This document shows, piece by piece, positions 38,401 through 45,537 of a stretch of DNA of 53,140 nucleotides (the stretch's first letter is position 1; each line of letters starts with the position of its first letter). Below the pieces are notes generated by a model, which saw only the letters and a program-made list of their open reading frames with translations, did no database searches and was not told where the DNA came from. The DNA is from Oscillospiraceae bacterium (GTDB lineage Bacteria; Bacillota; Clostridia; Oscillospirales; Oscillospiraceae), in NCBI GenBank assembly GCA_015068065.1, contig SVLE01000001.1, positions 67,428 through 120,567 of the forward strand. Direction: 5' to 3'. A program made the position numbers and the translations under genes.

Positions 38401-39842
38401 ATATCAGGAACGTTGAACTCAGCCTCAACAGGGGTCTCATCCTCTCCCACTGTGTAGTCCAGAGTGGTGGTGCCGTTTGCGGAGGTCAGGATGGTGTAAC
38501 CCCCGTAGGCGGGGTCAGACTCAATAGCGGAGGGGTCGATTTCCACCTGATAGGTGATGGTGTAGGCGGTGATGCCGTCGGCAACGACAGGGGTAAAGCT
38601 GCTTAGATCCCAAGTTTCGGAGGTGCCGTTGTAAGCGGAGGTCACGCTCACCATGCTCACACCCTCGCCCATGGGGTCGGTGATAACGGTGGGAACGGTT
38701 TGGACAGTAACCACGTTGCCGGCCTCACCGATCAGATCCACGCTCAGCGTGTCAGCGGAGCTGACGATGGTACGGTCGAAGTCGGACAGCACACCGTATC
38801 TGTCGGTGTAGTTATAAGCCACGGCGATGGTGGCGGCGGAGATGTCGGCCAGAATGTCGGCCACATCGTCGTAGTCGACGGCATCGGTCTGAGAGCCGGT
38901 GTCACTGCCGCCGTAGGTCACCTTGCTGGTGGAATCGTTGTCTACATCACCAACACGGGCAGTGGGGGCGCCATCACTGAACAGGATCAGAGACTGATTA
39001 TCCGCGGGGATGCCGGTCAAAGCCGCAGTATCGTTGAGCAAGTTACGCCCCAGAACCAGACCGGCTTCCATGTTGGTGCCGCCTCTGGTCAGGTAGGTGC
39101 TGCCCTGATAGGCGCCGTTTCCGGTGCTCAGAGAATTGACCAGGCTCTTCACGCTGCTCAGGTTGGCGGCATTGGTTACGTCGATCCAATCCTGAATGGC
39201 CACGGCATCAGTACCGAACACGATAACACTGACCAGCCGCTTGTCACCCTCACCGACATTCTCAACGTAGCTGTCAAGGAAGTCGGATACGGCGGACTGC
39301 AACTGCTGAAGGTGGGTGCCGGGCTCCCTGTACTGACAGGCGGGCTCGCCCTGCACGTGGAAGCTGCGCCGCTTGTCGCAGTTGACACAGCGGTTGCCGC
39401 CGAAGAAGCTCCTCTCGTAGGAGTTTCCGCTGCCATCGGGACACAGATTGCTGGTGCCCTTGTGGTCTGCGTGGTTCTCGCTCTTGCCGCAGGTAAGGCA
39501 TCCATCGGGAGCCTCGTCCATGGAGTTGGACACGTCCAGCACCAGGGCGACTGCACCGTGGGTGGCGCCGTCCAGCTGGATGCTGGTGTCCTTGGTCTCC
39601 ACAGTCAGAGTGATGTCAAATACATTCTCGGTGCCGGTGGCAGTCGCTTGCTTGGACAGGTGGATCTCCCAATCCTCAGCAGTACCCACTGTACCGTCCT
39701 GCTTGTAGTAGGTGTCCTCGTAATTTCTGACCAGCTCGGGGGTCTCTCCCGCGGCCAGCACGCTGATGTTGATCATGCTGATGATCATCACGATGCTCAT
39801 CAGCAGAGCCAGAGCTCTCTTGCCATAATTCTTCTTTGCCAT
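35499..39842 (-). CDS. wall-anchored VWA/InlB-repeat adhesin
   Basis: This is a 1447-aa surface protein. Features in order: signal peptide (1-31); VWA domain from about residue 95 with MIDAS DVSNS at 103-107, interrupted right after it by a Cys-rich insert (Cys 115, 118, 134, 152, 155, 169); seven similar InlB-type repeats of about 69 aa (YEYTGEVPEGAP to MPAEAVVITGSW) and one diverged copy; a SpaA-like segment (TGTLVITKTTEGLKNGD); a ninth repeat; a PVT/Pro/Glu wall-spanning stretch; sorting signal VPKTGD, a membrane helix and a basic tail. GAAAGGAGA precedes the ATG. A c-di-GMP-I riboswitch lies immediately upstream, and the sortase gene follows. It is probably an adhesin; its ligand is unknown. 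Confidence 0.93.
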   Translation of the reverse strand: MAKKNYGKRALALLMSIVMIISMINISVLAAGETPELVRNYEDTYYKQDGTVGTAEDWEIHLSKQATATGTENVFDITLTVETKDTSIQLDGATHGAVALVLDVSNSMDEAPDGCLTCGKSENHADHKGTSNLCPDGSGNSYERSFFGGNRCVNCDKRRSFHVQGEPACQYREPGTHLQQLQSAVSDFLDSYVENVGEGDKRLVSVIVFGTDAVAIQDWIDVTNAANLSSVKSLVNSLSTGNGAYQGSTYLTRGGTNMEAGLVLGRNLLNDTAALTGIPADNQSLILFSDGAPTARVGDVDNDSTSKVTYGGSDTGSQTDAVDYDDVADILADISAATIAVAYNYTDRYGVLSDFDRTIVSSADTLSVDLIGEAGNVVTVQTVPTVITDPMGEGVSMVSVTSAYNGTSETWDLSSFTPVVADGITAYTITYQVEIDPSAIESDPAYGGYTILTSANGTTTLDYTVGEDETPVEAEFNVPDIRGILPRFDLTVNYVDEQGVAIAEQIAQTGILYGKEYVTEQKDIEHYEFKALAEDSDPVSGTITGHTTVTYVYTAILYPVTYEYTGEVPEGAPQLPAAGEYTYGTEVVVADDPELEGYTFSGWDKEDFQMPAEAVVITGTWSAIPKYSVTYQYTGEVPEGAPALPATVEYTAGAAVTVAAAAYLEGYIFSGWDKENFEMPAEDVVISGSWTVIPPDLYNVVYQYTGEVPEGAPELPETVQYEEGTAVTVADAPELAGYTFSGWDKENFEMPAEDVIITGSWTAIPKYSVNYEYTGEIPEGAPSVPAAQQYMAGEQVTVADAPYLNGYIFSGWDKENFEMPAENVIITGSWTAIPRYPVSYEYTGEIPEGAPSVPAAQQYMAGEQVTVVDAPVLAGYTFSGWDKENFEMPAEAVVITGSWTKNPDPKYPVSYEYTGEVPEGAPQLPATVEYEAGTEVIVADAPALDGYTFSGWNKENFEMPAEAVVITGSWTAIPKYSVTYQYTGEIPEGAPELPATVAYQAGEQVNVADAPYLNGYIFSGWDKEDFQMPAEDVVVSGSWTKKEVPPPILFNVTYAYTGEVPEGAPAVPGSAQYGPGTQVTVADAPNLRNYTFSGWTTEEAQIVDGKFEMPETHVVLRGSWTKNAPPPPKTGTLVITKTTEGLKNGDVLPDDVAFIVYKQISNGTQVAGIVTYGEFTDGTYTMEVEVGRYTVEEDNFVISGYTWEGTKVVYDELYWNEYATVTANDSGLVEITNKYEKRGSAPVTYTVSYEYAGTVPQHAPVVPATARYSAGAAVSVADKPAMAGYTFAGWRTEDVEVQQGAFTMPAKAVKLVGSWYRNVTPGVPGRPPVTPVTPVTPVTPVTPVTPVTPVTPVVPDEPVVPDVPVTPEEPVEPELPEEPIEIPEEDVPLVEIPELPEQPVEIIEDEVPLADVPKTGDKLAVYLLMAILSGAALVVLGTEDKKRWQSN
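35797..35850 (-). repeat. 18-bp tandem repeat (PVT wall-spanning segment)
   Basis: Three perfect 18-base units plus partial units at both ends encode Pro-Val-Thr repeats in the wall-spanning region. Such arrays change copy number by slippage, which would alter the length of the spacer. Confidence 0.8.
36470..38180 (-). repeat. InlB-type repeat array in the adhesin gene
   Basis: Seven close copies of about 207 bases and one diverged copy. Repeats 4 and 5 share a long almost identical stretch (around 37256-37330 and 37466-37540), so unequal recombination could change the repeat number. A ninth, diverged copy lies outside at about 35900-36110. Confidence 0.85.
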
Positions 39843-39871
39843 TATTTCGTTCTCCTTTCAGTGGGTGAGCG

Positions 39872-39966
39872 AAATATCGGCGGCCGCGCCGGCATAGCCC
39901 TTCGGCCTTAGCCCGCTTGCTTTGCGTCCCGCCCTTTCGGTGCGGTTTGCCACTTGTCGAATATTT
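39872..39966 (-). promoter_or_regulatory. c-di-GMP-I (GEMM-I) riboswitch controlling the adhesin
   Basis: On the minus strand the order of conserved parts is that of GEMM-I: a P1 strand (AAATATTCG), GGCAAACC, a stem capped by a GAAA tetraloop, GGGACGCAAAGC, then a second stem holding the 11-nt tetraloop receptor as CTAAG opposite TATG, and the closing P1 strand CGATATTT, which pairs with the first with one bulge. It ends about 30 bases before the adhesin ATG and begins 25 bases after the stop of the small upstream gene. No terminator hairpin is obvious, so control of translation or stability is likely. Confidence 0.9.
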
Positions 39967-39990
39967 CCCGTTTTCCTTTTCTGTTATTTT

Positions 39991-40410
39991 TTAAGATGCT
40001 TTTTCTTTTGCCTGAATTGCGCTGTCCATCAACAGGAGCAGCTCCAGCACACTGCGGAAGCTTTGTTCCCGCCGCCCCTCCAGCCATGTAATGCTGCCCT
40101 GCCAGCTGGTGTGCTGCCGGAACAGGATCCGAATGGCGAAGGTGGCTGTTGCTCCATCCGGAGGTGGCTGTGTGGGTGGCCCCGTGGCGTGCTCAGGAGG
40201 GGGGGCGAACATTCGGGTCGCGGTGAAGGAGGCCGGAAAATTCATTCGATCCAGCATCTGCTCCATTTCAATCAGAAACTGCGTCCCGCTTTGAAACGTT
40301 TTTTCTGTGTTCAGATATGTATTGTACAGTCGCCCTGCCAGAATCGCATTTTCATAGGAGTCGATGCAGACCGTTGTTGTGCGGTACTCTTCGCCCCAAA
40401 TTCGTTCCAT
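39991..40410 (-). CDS. small protein of unknown function upstream of the riboswitch
   Basis: I do not recognise this 139-aa protein. It has no signal peptide or membrane helix. It opens MERIWGEEYRTTTVCIDSYE, has a Pro-rich centre (PPPEHATGPPTQPPPDG), a stretch FRQHTSWQGSITWLEGRREQ and a helix SFRSVLELLLLMDSAI. It ends 25 bases before the c-di-GMP riboswitch, and its promoter region carries the 37-nt element shared with srtB, so it is probably co-transcribed with the adhesin. The start is uncertain: ATG 40410 is shown, but a TTG at 40416 fits the AAGGAGGGG spacing better. Confidence 0.7.
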   Translation of the reverse strand: MERIWGEEYRTTTVCIDSYENAILAGRLYNTYLNTEKTFQSGTQFLIEMEQMLDRMNFPASFTATRMFAPPPEHATGPPTQPPPDGATATFAIRILFRQHTSWQGSITWLEGRREQSFRSVLELLLLMDSAIQAKEKAS

Positions 40411-40462
40411 GCTCAATAGCACCCCTCCTTTCTGAGTGTGTTTTACCTGTTGTGCTATATAT

Positions 40463-40499
40463 ATATCATCCTCCGGTTACGCGAGTGGTTATATTTTGC
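40463..40499 (-). promoter_or_regulatory. conserved 37-nt promoter/operator element, adhesin-operon copy
   Basis: This is the partner of 35364-35400. Here the direct repeat is exact, TAACC N7 TAACC, followed by GG, ATGATAT and an AT-run that can serve as -10, with the same 7-base spacing. Confidence 0.7.
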
Positions 40500-40570
40500 A
40501 TTTCTTTGTTCATTTTTTGGTTTTCTTTTTTATAACCGGAAGGTGAGCCCGGTTTTTCTTGCGCTTGCGC

Positions 40571-40599
40571 TTGCGTCCGTCCGTTTCCTTTGCTAATAT
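40571..40599 (+). promoter_or_regulatory. promoter of the GGDEF/HD-GYP gene
   Basis: TTGCGT (40571-40576), 17 bases, TAATAT (40594-40599), 35 bases before the ATG. Confidence 0.65.
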
Positions 40600-40633
40600 G
40601 TTAATGTATAACACCCAGATAAGGGGGATGACT

Positions 40634-43600
40634 ATGGTTTCCCGGTTAAAAGATACCTTGTTGCTGTTGGGCAGCGCGGGCGGCGAACGTGCGCAGCTGC
40701 GCGAGATATTTCGTTCCGCTTACGACCTGCTGGAAGCAGAAAACCTCACACAGGCCCATATGCTGCTGGATCAGAACAGCAGTTGTATTGCTGCGGTTTT
40801 AGCCGACCTTCCCCTTTCCGTTCCGGAGGATGTCCGGCGTTTATCCTCTTTCTGTCACCACGGAACACCAAATGAAATCCCTCTGATTCTGTTTGTTCCC
40901 TCTGACGGGGCCGGAACTCAGGAAGAACTGGCCTTTTCTCTTGGCGCAACCGAGGTGGTGCTGAGCCCTTATACCTCTTCCGTTGTTCAGCGACGGGTAC
41001 AGACCATCATTGACTTGTTTCTGCATCGGTGGAATCTGGAACGGATGGTAGACGAACAAAGCCGGACCATCCGCAACACCAATCAGGTCATGCTGGATGC
41101 CCTGTCTGCCATCATTGAGCACCGCAATACGGAGTCAGGCAATCACGTTTTGCGTATTCGCCGTTTCACCGCTATTCTGCTGGAAGAGGTGGCCGCTTTC
41201 TGCCCGGAATACAAACTGACTGCTGAGAACATCCGAATTATCTCCAATGCCGCTGCCCTGCACGATATTGGCAAAATCTCCATTCCAGACTCCATCCTGA
41301 ACAAGCCAGACCGACTTACAGCCGAGGAATATGAGGTCATTAAGACCCACACCACAGTCGGCGGTCAACTGGTGGAAAATCTCAGCGGTATGGGCGACAC
41401 GGAGTATCTGCGTTACGCCTATAACATTGCCCGATACCACCATGAACGCTGGGACGGCAAGGGCTATCCCGCAGGACTGAAAGGAGAAGAGATTCCCATC
41501 TGCGCGCAGGCGGTTGGTCTGGCCGATGCGTTCGATGCGCTGACCTCTCCTCGGGTATACAAGCCTGCCATTGCTTATGATCGGGCCATTAACATGATCG
41601 TGAATGGTGAGTGCGGCCTGTTCTCTCCCAAATTACTGGAGTGCTTCAAGCGTGTACGCACCCAACTGGTCGGTTTGGCACACCAGTATGCAGACGGATA
41701 CTCTCCAAAGTCTGACCAGATCACCCTGCCTTTGCCCGGTCCGGAATGGAAAACCCATCGACTTGATTCCCTGCAGCTGTCTCAGGTCAAATACCAGACG
41801 CTGCTTCATCACATGAATGACACGGTGCTGGAGCTGGATCTGGACAACGAATTGTACCATGTAGTTTATAATCCCAATCCGGATCTGGACTCGCTGGTGC
41901 CTGCGGCCCCCTTTAGTCAAATCATGCAGCATCTGCGGCAGGGCGTGATCCATCCGGAGGATATGCCTGTGGCCAATCAGATCCAACGCACCATTGCGGA
42001 GGATTTTTTCCGTCTGAATCTGCGTCGGCTTTCCTTCCCTATGCGCATTTTCTCTCCATCCACCGGAGAATATCAGGCCTATGAACTGATTTTTCTGCGG
42101 GTCAACACCGGAAATGCTGAGCAGAGGATCCTGCTTGCCATTTGGCATAAGACTGCGAAAACCCTGCCGGCAAAAGAAGCATTTCTTCACACAGACCTGT
42201 ACTCATCTCCGGCCCTGTATGGACTGGTCAGCACTGCCCTGCGCTGCCACTGCGACGATTTGTGTACCATCGATGCCGGTGCTGATACCCTGTTTTCCCT
42301 GACCGGATACACCCATCAGGAAATCACTGCGCAGTTTGCTTCGTCCCTGCTTAACCTTGTGCTTCCGGAGGATCGCCCTGCGTTTCTGGCAGCGGCAAAG
42401 GAGCATCTCCAGGCCGGTGGGCGCTCGGACATTCAGTTCCGGCTGATGCGCAAAGACGAAGATCCTCTTTGGGTATTGGCCAGAGGCCGTCTCTATCTGG
42501 AATCAGACGGCAGGGAATACCTTTATCTGGCCATTCGGGACAATTCCCAGCTGCGCCAGACCATCGATCGTCTGCAGGATGAGATCCAACGTCATCAGGC
42601 GCTTACGGAACAGAGTGAAGGCGTCATCTTCGATCTGGATCTGAAAACCGATTCGCTTACCTGCTCCGCCCGCTGGCAGGAAATGTTTGGCTACGCACCT
42701 CTGACCCGGAATTTCCTGGCCTCCATATCCCAGACCAGCCACTTCCATCCGGACGATCTGCCTATCCTCCACTCCTGGGCGGATGCCCTGCGCCGCGGGG
42801 AAGATGCTCCTTCTTACCAGGAGGTTCGCATTGTGAATAAGGACGGAAAGTACGTTTGGTGTCGCATCCACGCCCGACTGCAGCAAAATAATCATATTGT
42901 CGGCATCGTCTATGACGTGGACGAGTTCAAGCGGACCACATTGGCCCTGAAAGAGCGGGCAGAGCGCGATGCCCTGACCAAGCTGCTTAACAAGGCTTCC
43001 ACACAGCAACTGGTTTCCGAGCACCTGAATGCTCAGGAGAGCGGTCAGCTTTCTGCGCTGCTCATTCTGGATTTGGATAACTTCAAAACAATCAACGACA
43101 GCCGCGGACACCTTTACGGCGATGCCGTTCTGTCCCAGCTGGGCAGTCGGCTGCGCAGTCTGTTCCGTGCCAACGACATCATTGGTCGTATCGGCGGCGA
43201 CGAATTCCTTGTTTTTCTCAAGAATCTGCCCGATGCGGAAGTTGTAAAGGACCGCTGCTCCCTGCTTCTGAACTCTTTGGGGGAACTGCTGAACCGACTG
43301 GCCCCTGACCTGAATGTGTCCTGTTCCATCGGTGCCGCCATTGCCCCCACCCACGCCTCCAACTATGCCGATTTGTTCCACCGGGCGGACGAGGCGCTGT
43401 ACCAAGCAAAAAAGCGGGGTAAAAGCCGCTACCGCATCTATAACCGCCGAGATAAGTACGATGCCCTGTTGGAAAACACCACGTACGTCAACTCCCGCAT
43501 TGACTCCGATGAACAGCCCAATATTGCGGACAACTCCTTTATTCGCTTTGTTTTCCACGCCCTGTATGAGAGCGATGATATCGAGTCCACCGTGGATGAG

Positions 43601-44365
43601 ATTCTGTCCCAGATCGGCAGGCAGTTCAATGTCAGCCGCGCCTACATCTTTGAAAACAACGAGGACAACACCACCTGCAGCAATACCTTTGAATGGTGTG
43701 ATGAGGGAATCACTCCGCAAAAAGATATTCTGCAGAATATCAGCTATATCACCGACATCCCGGGCTGGCCGGATGTTTATGACGAACACGGGTTGCTCTA
43801 CTGTTCCGACGTATCGGAACTGGCTCCCACCGCCCGTGCCATTCTGGAGCCGCAGGGGATCAAGAGTATGCTGCACTGCGCCATTATGGATAACGGTGTG
43901 TTCCGGGGCTATATCGGTTTTGACGACTGCGCTGCCCACCGCCTGTGGACACAGGAGCAAATCTCCCTGCTTCGATTCCTGTCTGAAGTTCTTGCCCTGT
44001 TCCTGTTGAAGAAGCGGACGCAGGACAAGGTGATCGAACAGGTCACCAATCTGCAAAACGTATTGGATAATCAGGACGCGTGGGTGTATGTGATTGACCC
44101 GGACACTTACCAGCTCCAGTTCCTGAACAAAAAGCTCCGCTCTCTTGCGCCAAGCAGTCGTGCTGGGATGACATGCTATTCCGCTTTTATGGATCGCCAG
44201 TCTCCATGTCCCGATTGCCCTCTCGCCACAGCAGACCACTCCTGCGTCATTGAGAACTCCAAGCTGGGGGTGCGTGTGCAGGCAAAATCTACACAGATTT
44301 TGTGGAACGGCAAGACCGAACAGTTGATTACCTGCTATGATGTGAACAGGGCACAAAGCAGCTGA
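40634..44365 (+). CDS. GGDEF + HD-GYP c-di-GMP turnover protein with PAS and GAF domains
   Basis: The 1243-aa cytoplasmic protein has a receiver-like N-terminus (about 5-130), HD-GYP (about 145-345; LHDIGKISIPDSIL and YHHERWDGKGYPAGLKGEEI), three PAS-type segments (about 375-770), GGDEF (about 775-935) with intact RIGGDEF and an inhibitory I-site RAND exactly 5 residues upstream, a GAF domain (about 955-1120) and a final PAS-like domain with a Cys-rich patch (CPDCPL). It could both make and degrade c-di-GMP, and feedback inhibition by product is likely. It is divergent from the c-di-GMP-controlled adhesin operon. The ATG at 40634 follows AAGGGGG. Confidence 0.93.
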   Translation: MVSRLKDTLLLLGSAGGERAQLREIFRSAYDLLEAENLTQAHMLLDQNSSCIAAVLADLPLSVPEDVRRLSSFCHHGTPNEIPLILFVPSDGAGTQEELAFSLGATEVVLSPYTSSVVQRRVQTIIDLFLHRWNLERMVDEQSRTIRNTNQVMLDALSAIIEHRNTESGNHVLRIRRFTAILLEEVAAFCPEYKLTAENIRIISNAAALHDIGKISIPDSILNKPDRLTAEEYEVIKTHTTVGGQLVENLSGMGDTEYLRYAYNIARYHHERWDGKGYPAGLKGEEIPICAQAVGLADAFDALTSPRVYKPAIAYDRAINMIVNGECGLFSPKLLECFKRVRTQLVGLAHQYADGYSPKSDQITLPLPGPEWKTHRLDSLQLSQVKYQTLLHHMNDTVLELDLDNELYHVVYNPNPDLDSLVPAAPFSQIMQHLRQGVIHPEDMPVANQIQRTIAEDFFRLNLRRLSFPMRIFSPSTGEYQAYELIFLRVNTGNAEQRILLAIWHKTAKTLPAKEAFLHTDLYSSPALYGLVSTALRCHCDDLCTIDAGADTLFSLTGYTHQEITAQFASSLLNLVLPEDRPAFLAAAKEHLQAGGRSDIQFRLMRKDEDPLWVLARGRLYLESDGREYLYLAIRDNSQLRQTIDRLQDEIQRHQALTEQSEGVIFDLDLKTDSLTCSARWQEMFGYAPLTRNFLASISQTSHFHPDDLPILHSWADALRRGEDAPSYQEVRIVNKDGKYVWCRIHARLQQNNHIVGIVYDVDEFKRTTLALKERAERDALTKLLNKASTQQLVSEHLNAQESGQLSALLILDLDNFKTINDSRGHLYGDAVLSQLGSRLRSLFRANDIIGRIGGDEFLVFLKNLPDAEVVKDRCSLLLNSLGELLNRLAPDLNVSCSIGAAIAPTHASNYADLFHRADEALYQAKKRGKSRYRIYNRRDKYDALLENTTYVNSRIDSDEQPNIADNSFIRFVFHALYESDDIESTVDEILSQIGRQFNVSRAYIFENNEDNTTCSNTFEWCDEGITPQKDILQNISYITDIPGWPDVYDEHGLLYCSDVSELAPTARAILEPQGIKSMLHCAIMDNGVFRGYIGFDDCAAHRLWTQEQISLLRFLSEVLALFLLKKRTQDKVIEQVTNLQNVLDNQDAWVYVIDPDTYQLQFLNKKLRSLAPSSRAGMTCYSAFMDRQSPCPDCPLATADHSCVIENSKLGVRVQAKSTQILWNGKTEQLITCYDVNRAQSS

Positions 44366-44385
44366 AAACAGAAAAATTAGAATTT

Positions 44386-44421
44386 ACCAGCCGGATATGC
44401 GGAAGTATCCGGCTGGTTTTT
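44386..44421 (+). terminator. terminator of the GGDEF/HD-GYP gene
   Basis: An 11-bp GC-rich stem (44387-44397 and 44406-44416) followed by TTTTT. Confidence 0.9.
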
Positions 44422-44507
44422 CTGAAATCCTCCCCGTGTGGGTCAAGGCTTGGGTCAGAGGGGTGAACTGGATTTTGACCCATACGGTTTCGGGAGAAAA
44501 ATGCAGC

Positions 44508-44541
44508 AAAACACCGTGTTTCGTATGAAATACGGTGTTTT
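44508..44541 (-). terminator. terminator beside the right tRNA fragment
   Basis: 15-base arms with one mismatch (44508-44522 and 44527-44541), directly following the tRNA-like 3' end on the minus strand. Confidence 0.65.
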
Positions 44542-44542
44542 A

Positions 44543-44587
44543 TGGTTGCGGAGGCAGGACTTGAACCTGCGACCTCCGGGTTGTGAG
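44543..44587 (-). repeat. 3' half of a tRNA gene (right direct repeat, att-like)
   Basis: Same orientation as 28151-28195 and identical over 40-41 bases through the T arm and CCA end. It then differs (anticodon-loop region CTCACAA here, CTCATAA on the left). The 5' half is again missing. The stretch 44588-44822 between this and the next remnant holds no recognisable gene. Confidence 0.85.
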
Positions 44588-44822
44588 GAACGCACAAATT
44601 CTTGAAACATTTGAAAAAGTGGTGTAATATTATGCAATTTGGCACATTTTGAGAACAAAAAGCTGTGTTTGTTTCGCGGCGTTTAGTCGTATTTATGGCT
44701 GCGTGCGCTAAATTTGCGCCAAACCGCAGGAGGCAAAGCCAGTTTTAAGCGAGTTCAGAGATGAACTCACGGTGATCACCACATTGACTACGAGCACGAG
44801 GAATTTGTGTAGTTTGGAAGTG

Positions 44823-45384
44823 TCATTCCAACCGTTCTTTTTTGGCCAGATTCTCATCAAACCGAATCAGCACAGACTTTAGATCTTCAGGTAACCTGTT
44901 CCGACATTTTTCCTTTAATTCCTCCGGTACACCATAAAACCCTTTGGCGATGCTGTCTGCAATAGCAGTTAGGGTGTCGCAGTCGCCACCCAGAGAAACG
45001 GCGGTGCGGATGACATCTTCAAAGCTGTTACCCTCCAGAAATGCGGTAATAGCTTCCGGCACAGTTTCTTGGCGGCTCTCCACATGTCGATGTTCGGGGC
45101 GGATTTGATCGCAGGTGCGACTTAAAGCGTGTTGGAAGGTTTGCTCAATGTACTCTTTGATCTCGCTTTTGCTGTGACCGGTACGGGCGAGGAAGATGGT
45201 ATTCGGTGCCCTCCACATCCACACGGCAGCTGCTCTGCAGGATGATGGTTACTTCGTATTTTCGATTGGTGTGCCAGCGCTCGGTGCACTGGTAGCGCAG
45301 GGCATGGCGCTCTTTGACGTTGAAGTCCGGCGGCCACCGGGTCTGTTTGATCTTCAATTCAAGGCCGTCATGTTCGGAACTCAT
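44823..45384 (-). pseudogene. fused remnants: unknown N-terminal piece and ADP-ribosylglycohydrolase C-terminus
   Basis: Two overlapping frames carry one broken unit. The frame 45145-45384 gives about 65 credible residues (starting MSSEHDGLELKIKQTRWPPD), then loses sense. The frame 44823-45224 gives, from about residue 13, the C-terminal part of an ADP-ribosylglycohydrolase: GHSKSEIKEYIEQTF, ETVPEAITAFLEGNSFEDVI and the metal-binding segment SLGGDCDTLTAIADSIA. The N-terminal metal site is missing, so no activity is expected. A deletion seems to have joined two unrelated genes out of frame near 45190. Confidence 0.75.
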
Positions 45385-45497
45385 GGGGACACCTCCCAGC
45401 CCTGGTTTTTCTTATCATAGCACAGGAGGAGCGCAGGGTGTGTCCATTCTAAAAAGTGACACATTTCCGGATTGTATGGCACTATTTGGCAGCGCGC

Positions 45498-45532
45498 AAA
45501 AAGGTCGGCCGGCAGATGCCGACCGACCTTTT
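45498..45532 (-). terminator. terminator of the CoA operon
   Basis: A long GC-rich stem flanked by AAAA and TTTT, 6 bases past the hbd stop. Confidence 0.85.
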
Positions 45533-45537
45533 AGGGG

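Noticed and set aside
35448-38606. Very long open frame on the plus strand (1052 codons)
   Set aside because: It is the mirror of the adhesin repeats on the other strand. It is rich in His/Gly/Val repeats without any domain, and has no start signal.
40530-40555. Third copy of the TATAACC...CCGG promoter element before the GGDEF/HD-GYP gene
   Set aside because: TATAACCG and GTGA..CCGG are present, but the spacing differs by one base, no -10 follows, and the site forms its own AACCGG/CCGGTT hairpin.
44328-44645. Minus-strand frame containing NPEVAGSSPASATI
   Set aside because: That peptide is the well-known false translation of a tRNA 3' half; the underlying DNA is the tRNA fragment.
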